A stretch of 64,000 nucleotides of DNA from Hawksworthiomyces lignivorus (lineage: Eukaryota; Ascomycota; Sordariomycetes; Ophiostomatales; Ophiostomataceae): contig NTMA01000011.1 of assembly GCA_002917075.1 (NCBI GenBank), forward strand, positions 186,001-250,000. Reading direction: 5' to 3'. Both the position numbers and the translations under genes were made by a program. This document shows, one piece after another, positions 58,231 through 64,000 of this stretch. The notes under the pieces are model-generated. The model was not told where the DNA came from, made no database searches, and saw only the letters and a program-made list of their open reading frames with translations. Each line of letters begins with the position of its first letter. Position 1 is the stretch's first letter.

Positions 58231-60456
58231 CTAGTCATCGTGCTCGACGGCTTTGCCCTTGTTCTGTTTGCTTGCATCCACGGTTTTAAGCAACTCACGG
58301 AGACTTCCTTCAGCACGGCCAGAACTTGGGGGAGGTCTCCTGAGGTTCGTCGCTGGAGGGTTTTGAACTCGGTTGTGTTCGTCAGTCCATTGATCAGCAC
58401 CAGGTCCGTTCCCACCCATCCAAGGAATCCAATGGGTGAAGCCAGAAAGAAAGCCTAATGAAGCTGCATCCTCGGGAGTAGAAAACGGCGCCAATTCTTC
58501 GTCAGCGTCATCATCCGTACCCACAATATGAACTGTGGGCTCTGTGTGACCGCCGCTTCTAGTCACATGATGGACAGAATGATATGGAATGGTAGTATCA
58601 CGAGGCAAATTGCGAGAATCCGCTGTATTTGCGCCTTCATGGATCTCCATAAAAGCATCCGAAGTCTGTGGAAGAGCAGGTTCACTAAGCAAAGCTGGCA
58701 CGGCAGTAGCAGAAACACTAATGACCGGATCCGATGCAATTCCATTTTCAACTCCACCGGACTGGCTGTTGTGATGTCGGCTGCTTCCAATGACGGCGTG
58801 GGCAAACGAAGTCGGCTTCCGTCGACGAGAGCTTGTTTCTCTTCGTCTCGGAGTGGACAAGGCCATTGAATTGTTCACCTCCATGGCAGGCTGGAATTCC
58901 GTTAGGCCATCCGACGTATTTTTTATGGACTTTATCGATTTTTTCTCGTTATTCCTTCCCTGTGGAGACTTGCGGGAGCCAGATCCAGGGCCTGGTTCGC
59001 CAGCTTCTGCCTCGCCCGCAGCGGCTGTCTTATTTGCTTCGGCGTCCTTCCGGGCGTAGCGGCCGCGTACATCTTCAGCAATTTCTGCCGCCGATTTCTT
59101 TTTCGTTTTGTCCTCTTCGGACGAGCGACTGGAGGACATGATGGTTTCAAGGGTACCATAAGCTGCGCTCCGCCGCCGAGCGCCTCCAATGCCCCCTCGC
59201 CGCCGGCGGGGACCACGCGCAATATTTTCGTCGTCATCCGACGGGACGGCTTGGAGAGTTGGGCCGCCAGTATTCGACGCTCCTTTCCTACGACTTTTTG
59301 TACGGCCAGACGGCTGTCCTCCAGCATTGACGAATCCGGCACCAGATCCATGTGGGGCCATATGGAAATCGTACTGGTCACTTAAACTGTACCGAGAGCG
59401 AGCGCAAATCTCAGCAATCCGGTCAAGATCAGAACGAATGTCCGTGGTGGTTTGCAAGTCAGCCATAAAACCTTTGAATGAAAAGGCCTCAAGGGGGGGC
59501 AACTTTGCCTCCTCCTTCTGCAGCGGGTCTTCCGCCGCCGCAGCCCATGGCCATGGAATAAAGCTGCCTCCTTTGCCCTTGGATCGCGCCATGCCGAACA
59601 GGCTTTCCTTTAGACCCCAACCTGCCGCGGGCACATTTTTGCTGCTATGGGCAGCAGGTCCTTGAGTTGCTGAGAAGGTCGGACCAGGTGTCAGAGGGAC
59701 GCGGCGCGAGCCAGCAGTATGGCTGCCAGCACGCCTGCTGCTGCTTGGTGGCCGATAATGGGCAGATGTAGATGGCGACGGGGATGGGCCGCTGTACGTT
59801 CGAACAATGACAGGCTGCGAATATGTCGTGTTCTTTGCCCCGGCGGATTTCGTATGGCGATGGCGAAATACGGGAGACGGGAAGCTGCTGTTCAGTTCGC
59901 GCAGAGCAGATGTGCGGTGGGCGGCTATGGAGTCGTCGAGCGGGATTGATTTGCCTCGTGCGCCGACGAGAGACGTCTCAGGCGAGGTGTTGTTGCCCGG
60001 GCCAAAGAAGAGGGGAGGGAAAGATGTCTGCGGCGCAGCTAGAGGAGCGGTGATGTCGTTGCTGTCGCTGACGTGTACGTCCTTGCTAGTACGAGAAGGG
60101 AAGATAGCAGGGGTAGACTGCAATGACGGCGAAGAGAGTGGAGAGAAAGACGGGTCTTGTAAGGACAAGGTGGCGACGGTCGGAGGTGGACGAGATGGAA
60201 AGGAAAGAAGGGGAAGAGAAGGGGAAGATGTAGGAGGAGCAGAGGAGGAAGAAGAAGTAGGCACTGTAGCCACTAGATGGTGGTGTTGTTGTTGTGGTTG
60301 ATGATGATGAGCAGAGTTAGCCGCTACAGAGCCGGAGTTGAGGCCGGCTTCCGAAGAAGCTCGTTGTCTGCTTGCCCGTCCTCCGTTTCCTCCATCTCGT
60401 GTTTTGTCCTCAGAAAGCAGGACATGTGGCTTGCTATTTATGTACATGGCATCCAT
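58231..60456 (-). CDS. Large low-complexity protein of unknown function
   Basis: Single-exon frame of 741 residues from the ATG at 60456 (MDAMYINSKPHVLLSEDK). The frame is open further upstream but without an ATG. I do not recognise a family. It has a His/Gln-rich patch (about residues 50-65), then Ser/Pro-rich sequence with many SP and TP pairs to about residue 290. A less repetitive island at about 290-370 (GWGLKESLFGMARSKGKG, FIPWPWAAAAEDPLQKEEAKLP, FSFKGFMADLQTTTDIRSDL) looks like the most conserved part and may form a helix. Arg/Gly-rich segments (RGPRRRRGGIGGARRR) and Lys/Glu-rich segments follow, then an acidic stretch near the end (TDDDADEELAPF) and GFLSGFTHWIPWMGG. It has no signal peptide or membrane span. 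It is probably a nuclear or cytoplasmic scaffold or phosphoprotein, but that is only inferred from composition. Confidence 0.78.
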   Translation of the reverse strand: MDAMYINSKPHVLLSEDKTRDGGNGGRASRQRASSEAGLNSGSVAANSAHHHQPQQQHHHLVATVPTSSSSSAPPTSSPSLPLLSFPSRPPPTVATLSLQDPSFSPLSSPSLQSTPAIFPSRTSKDVHVSDSNDITAPLAAPQTSFPPLFFGPGNNTSPETSLVGARGKSIPLDDSIAAHRTSALRELNSSFPSPVFRHRHTKSAGAKNTTYSQPVIVRTYSGPSPSPSTSAHYRPPSSSRRAGSHTAGSRRVPLTPGPTFSATQGPAAHSSKNVPAAGWGLKESLFGMARSKGKGGSFIPWPWAAAAEDPLQKEEAKLPPLEAFSFKGFMADLQTTTDIRSDLDRIAEICARSRYSLSDQYDFHMAPHGSGAGFVNAGGQPSGRTKSRRKGASNTGGPTLQAVPSDDDENIARGPRRRRGGIGGARRRSAAYGTLETIMSSSRSSEEDKTKKKSAAEIAEDVRGRYARKDAEANKTAAAGEAEAGEPGPGSGSRKSPQGRNNEKKSIKSIKNTSDGLTEFQPAMEVNNSMALSTPRRRETSSRRRKPTSFAHAVIGSSRHHNSQSGGVENGIASDPVISVSATAVPALLSEPALPQTSDAFMEIHEGANTADSRNLPRDTTIPYHSVHHVTRSGGHTEPTVHIVGTDDDADEELAPFSTPEDAASLGFLSGFTHWIPWMGGNGPGADQWTDEHNRVQNPPATNLRRPPPSSGRAEGSLRELLKTVDASKQNKGKAVEHDD

Positions 60457-63302
60457 TATGCATGGCAAGCAAGTAATATTGGAGGAGGGATGCGGTTAAG
60501 TGGTACCAATGCAAGGCCAGCTTGGAGACGCAGATGGGGGTGTATGCTTTTTTTTTTTTTTTCCTTTTTTTCTTGTTGGGGGGAGGGGCTGGATTGACAA
60601 CGCAAAGCGACCCGCCCCGAGAGACACAAGAGGATAGGGCAGACAGGAGAGAGACAGGAAAGGCAACAGACGAGTAGAGACGACAGCAAACATGAAGAGA
60701 AAGGGAGTGGCGGAATGTCAACTCGTGCGGACGAACATGATTGACTGAGGTCTGGAGCCTTTTTTGCGCTGGCTGATTTCCCGCTTCTCCCTTCGATGAA
60801 TTCGTCTATGCCGGGCCTTTTTGCTGTCGTGGTTGTGTGTGAGCGGTGGGAAATAGAGTTTGCAGACGACGCGGGCGAAGTAAGAAGATGAGACAAAGAA
60901 GCAAAAGGAAGAGCAAAAGGAAAAGCCGCCTAGAGAGACGTCGACCCAGATGCGAACAAGATAAAAGGGGGGGGGGAATAGACAACGTGGAAGCCGTTAA
61001 TTGCCTGCTGCTGCAGATTTCTCCTCACTTGATGTTTTTTTATTCTTTTATTTATTTCTTCTTCCCGTGTTTCTTTTCTTGGTCGAGTGCTGCTCGTCTG
61101 TAGCTTCTTTGGGGTGTTCTGGATCTTTTGATTGACCCTGCACCTGTGCGTACTCTAGTGTTTTAATTGTTGCTGCTCCGCTTGCAATATTCAACGCCCA
61201 GTCCTGGTCAGCGCGGAACGTGGCAGAGTGCCCGTGGGCATTTCTTGTTGTTAGCAGAATTGATTCGGCTAGATAGAGGTAACGGGCACAAAAGTCCACA
61301 AAGAGGGCTGTGCGACGTTTTGAAATTGGCGATTTGACGCTCAGCAAACGATGTTCACGAAGAGGGGAGGAGAGAACAAGCTGTGATACGTGAAATATGA
61401 TGAAAATGTGAAGAAAAGATAGAAAAGGAGAGGGAAAAAAGGGGAAACGGGTTGAGAGATGTCTTTTCTAGAAAAAAAAAATGAAGATGGCAATCACATC
61501 CGGCAGACAATACTGAATGAAACTGCCAGGATGCAACGCTCTTTCCTCTTTCTGGTGTTCTAGTGCTCTGTTGGAACGCCTCTTTGCCCCCTCTTTCCCT
61601 ATTTTATTTCCCCGTCTCCCATTTGTCTTACTAAACTTATGTGAGGAAATAATATTAAGGAAGTAGGGAATATGGAATAAAATAAAATAAAAATACAATA
61701 AATAATAAAACAGCTTTCAGCACAGAAGCCAGCATGCGAAGAAGGCAAGAACCGCAGACTTTCTTTCTACGCTATTGGTCTGCAGCTCGATATGCATTCT
61801 GCAGAGAGTCGTGGCTGCCGTTGAAAGGGTCGTTGCCAACAGGAAGGAGGGGGGATCCGACGAAACTCGGGAGGGCCAAGGGGATGGGTGTGTGTGGAGG
61901 AAGGTGCAAAGCACCAAGCAAGCAAAAAAACCAAGCTAAACTCGAGCAGCACACTTTCACCCAACTGCCACACACCCCCTGTTGCTCAACAGCCGTTATA
62001 ATTTCCCAAAAGAACGACGCACATCAGTCGTGCCTTCTTTATCCCACGCTTCTTTTTTCCTGTGCAGCATTCCTTTGCTGGGAGAGACATAGAGAAATGG
62101 ACAAAATAGACCGCCTTCTATTCGAAGACGTATATGTATAAAAACATTTTCGTCTCCCCTGTCCTCTCTGGCCTCTGGCCTCTGGCCCCTATTCGCTGCT
62201 GTTCGCCAAATATTTGTCGTTATTTTCTCTGGCTGGGAATTAGCTCATTTTCAACCACTGAGAAAGGTCCGAGCGAGCAAGAAAAAAAAAAAAAATTAGC
62301 CAGGTCAGGCCAGTCCATGTCACAGCCTTATCCAGCCACTCATAAAGCAATATGCGAAGAGGGATCGGCCGTTGACCTGTGCCGTATCTCCCGCTGTTTT
62401 TTTTTGTCGACAGAGCTCATTCGCAGACTAAACTGCGTACGTCTGGTACACAATGGAGCTACATAATAAATGCGTCTTAATGCTTAATGCTGGCCAGCTA
62501 ATGCCTCTTACTCCGTACACTGGCTCGATTTTTGGCTCCTCTTTTCTTTGACGTGTTCGCGCATACGCATGTGGAACGACGAGCTAACCACTAGCTGCAA
62601 CTCCTGAACAGTAAACGGTGTGAATACCCCCAATCCTCGATTTAGTCGTCCTATCTCGCGATGCGTGTCTCGTTCTATTGTAGTACCGATCGATTAGCTG
62701 GTGGATGACATGCATCGCGAGCTCGCGGCCATTGGACCTAGCAGCCCTCCAATGAATGCGTGTGTCTTTGTTTGGCCAACGGCAATTTTATAGTCATAGC
62801 GAACAAATAAGAATTGCTCGAGGCGTGTCTTTGAATTCATTCGTGCTCTCGACACGAACGCTCTGCAAGTGCATCTCTGCACAGAAATAAAAGGAGGAGG
62901 ACACAAACCTTCTGGCTCGTCGCCACTGGTCACTCCTTTCCGAGGCGCTTTCTGCATCTCTCGGGCCTGGATCGTTCCTCGCAGCAAGGGGCGAGGTCCA
63001 CATCATGCAGAAACAACAACATTTCCGGCGAAATATGAAACAAAAAAAATTCATTCACGCACTCAGAGGCGCTTCCCGGTGCGGCTGTCTTGGGACGAGG
63101 TATGAAAAATTCAACAAAGCTGCGTATTGGACATTTAAAGAACAGATGCGGCAGTAAGTAAAAGCAGTCCTCTGGCCACACCCCCATACAAGTACATACA
63201 TTCTTCTTGAAGGCCCTTGCATCGAAGAAAAAGAAAAGAAAAAGCGGACAAACCAGAACGCGCAAAGAACCATACCAAATCAGAACCCTTTGTTTCCACG
63301 AA

Positions 63303-63344
63303 TCTCGCAAACCGAGTCTCGCAAACTGAGCCTCGCAAACAGAA
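63303..63344 (+). repeat. Three tandem 14-bp repeats
   Basis: Units TCTCGCAAACCGAG, TCTCGCAAACTGAG and CCTCGCAAACAGAA sit head to tail. They lie about 230 bases beyond the 3' end of the PMP3-like gene. Confidence 0.9.
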
Positions 63345-63534
63345 CCTTCCCGCATAAGTAAATCGTAACAATTTCCTAGAGCCGCAGAATACCAAACATA
63401 TCTGCCCTCCTCCTCTCCTCAATGTTGCTGACTTGGGGACGGTCGATGAGCTCCGGCCTCCGCTCTGTGACGCTTAACAGCGCACACAGGGAACGAGACA
63501 GAAACTACGGCATGTTCCCCACCCGTGCCGCAGT

Positions 63535-63561
63535 GGCTCTTTTGGCTCTTTTGGCTCTTTT
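63535..63561 (+). repeat. Three tandem 9-bp repeats
   Basis: Three exact copies of GGCTCTTTT directly downstream of the PMP3-like stop codon, in its 3' flank. Confidence 0.9.
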
Positions 63562-63575
63562 TGCCGTCTTCCTTC

Positions 63576-63886
63576 TTAGGTAGACTGGGCAATCGTGCCG
63601 TAGCCGCCAGAGCCACCGTGCTGCACGCGTTCGCTGTAGATACCGGGCGCGCGCGATGCGGTGTAGCGGCCCTCGCGGGTCTGCTCCCGGCGGTCGTAGT
63701 AGACATATTCTATGTAGAAGGCATGGAGATGGCCGGGAAAGACACTGTTCCGTATTTTTTAGCTTGGGGAAAGCAATTAAGCAATGCAAGGACAGGTAAG
63801 AGAGATTTACCCCAAAATAGTCAGGCAGATGTTAATAAGAAGATCCGCGCCGCAGCCAGCCACGGCGTACACGCCAAGAGGCGGGA
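63576..63886 (-). CDS. PMP3: PMP3/RCI2-type membrane proteolipid, 3' exons only
   Basis: Two exons are visible, 63811-63886 and 63576-63744, joined by a 66-bp intron (63745-63810, donor GTAAAT, acceptor ACAG). The earlier exon begins at an acceptor CTCTCCAG with a GCTAAC branch at 63912-63917. The N-terminal exon therefore lies farther right; I could not place it before base 64000. The visible protein reads PPLGVYAVAGCGADLLINIC, LTILGVFPGHLHAFYIEYVY and then a soluble tail (RAPGIYSERVQHGGSGGYG). This is the core of the Pmp3/stress-response RCI peptide family: a short protein with two membrane spans and the loop GCGADLLIN. Filamentous fungi often add a Tyr/Gly-rich tail like this one. The family acts in plasma-membrane potential and salt tolerance. 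The gene is 5' partial. No single open frame shows it, because the exons are short. Confidence 0.85.
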
Positions 63887-64000
63887 CTGGAGAGAGATAA
63901 AAGGTCCAACGGTTAGCATATAGAGGTGTCAAGTGGGAGCGCAAATGAGCACCACCGTCACGGTGAAGGAGGAGAGGGGAGGGGTGGTGACAAACAAAGA

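Larger units (their letters stand above)
60457..63575. other. 3.1-kb intergenic region
   Basis: It contains the promoter side of the 58231-60456 gene (T run at 60549-60562) and A/T-rich spacer. A tandem CTCTGGC triplet lies at about 62166-62187, with repeats of CTTAATGCT near 62475-62490 and TACTCCGTA (reverse of TACGGAGTA) at 62509-62517. The minus-strand frame 61048-61347 has natural composition but no ATG (see findings). The other frames look random. Confidence 0.5.

Overview
The window is nuclear DNA of a filamentous ascomycete (Pezizomycotina; the families and their sequences fit Sordariomycetes, perhaps Hypocreales, but I cannot fix the genus). Evidence: genes are split by short introns (mostly 62-109 bp, one of 216 bp) with GTRNGY-like donors and CTAAC/CTGAC branch sites close to the acceptors. 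Coding exons have strong G/C third positions, while the spacers are AT-richer and full of homopolymers. Single-copy fungal housekeeping genes lie on both strands without operon-like packing. I found no transposon, CRISPR array, rRNA or tRNA gene.

Layout: (1) 1-2618: possible 3' end of a plus-strand gene at the left edge, then RRP9 (U3 snoRNP WD40 protein). (2) 3181-7342, minus: Ulp2-type SUMO protease in three exons; its frame continues 232 codons beyond an in-frame TAG. (3) 8627-10882, minus: secreted acid sphingomyelinase-like phosphodiesterase. (4) 13466-18376, plus: four-exon chromodomain plus HDA2/3-type protein (CDP-2-like, heterochromatin deacetylase complex). (5) 18937-19729, minus: COX6, cytochrome c oxidase subunit. 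(6) 22687-24006, plus: very-long-chain fatty acid elongase. (7) 24007-38397: gene-poor, with one Ser-rich protein of unknown function at 28402-29868. (8) 38398-40785, minus: F-box/LRR-like protein. (9) 43886-46424, minus: glycogen synthase in five exons. (10) 50154-51140, plus: unknown protein, with uncertain 5' structure. (11) 52567-57416, plus: CTK1/CDK12-type kinase with very long low-complexity arms. (12) 58231-60456, minus: large unknown low-complexity protein. (13) 63576 to the right edge, minus: the last exons of a PMP3/RCI2-type membrane proteolipid.

The genes do not form a pathway or biosynthetic cluster. They are unlinked housekeeping functions (ribosome biogenesis, SUMO, chromatin, respiration, lipid and glycogen metabolism, transcription elongation) separated by long spacers, two of them over 4 kb. 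The most notable items are the SUMO protease with a long open extension holding a SIM-like motif after its stop codon, a hairpin-rich island near 49.45-49.8 kb that could be a structured RNA, a recurring TACGGAGTA element in the spacers, and long T tracts inside introns. I did not see a convincing new multi-gene system.
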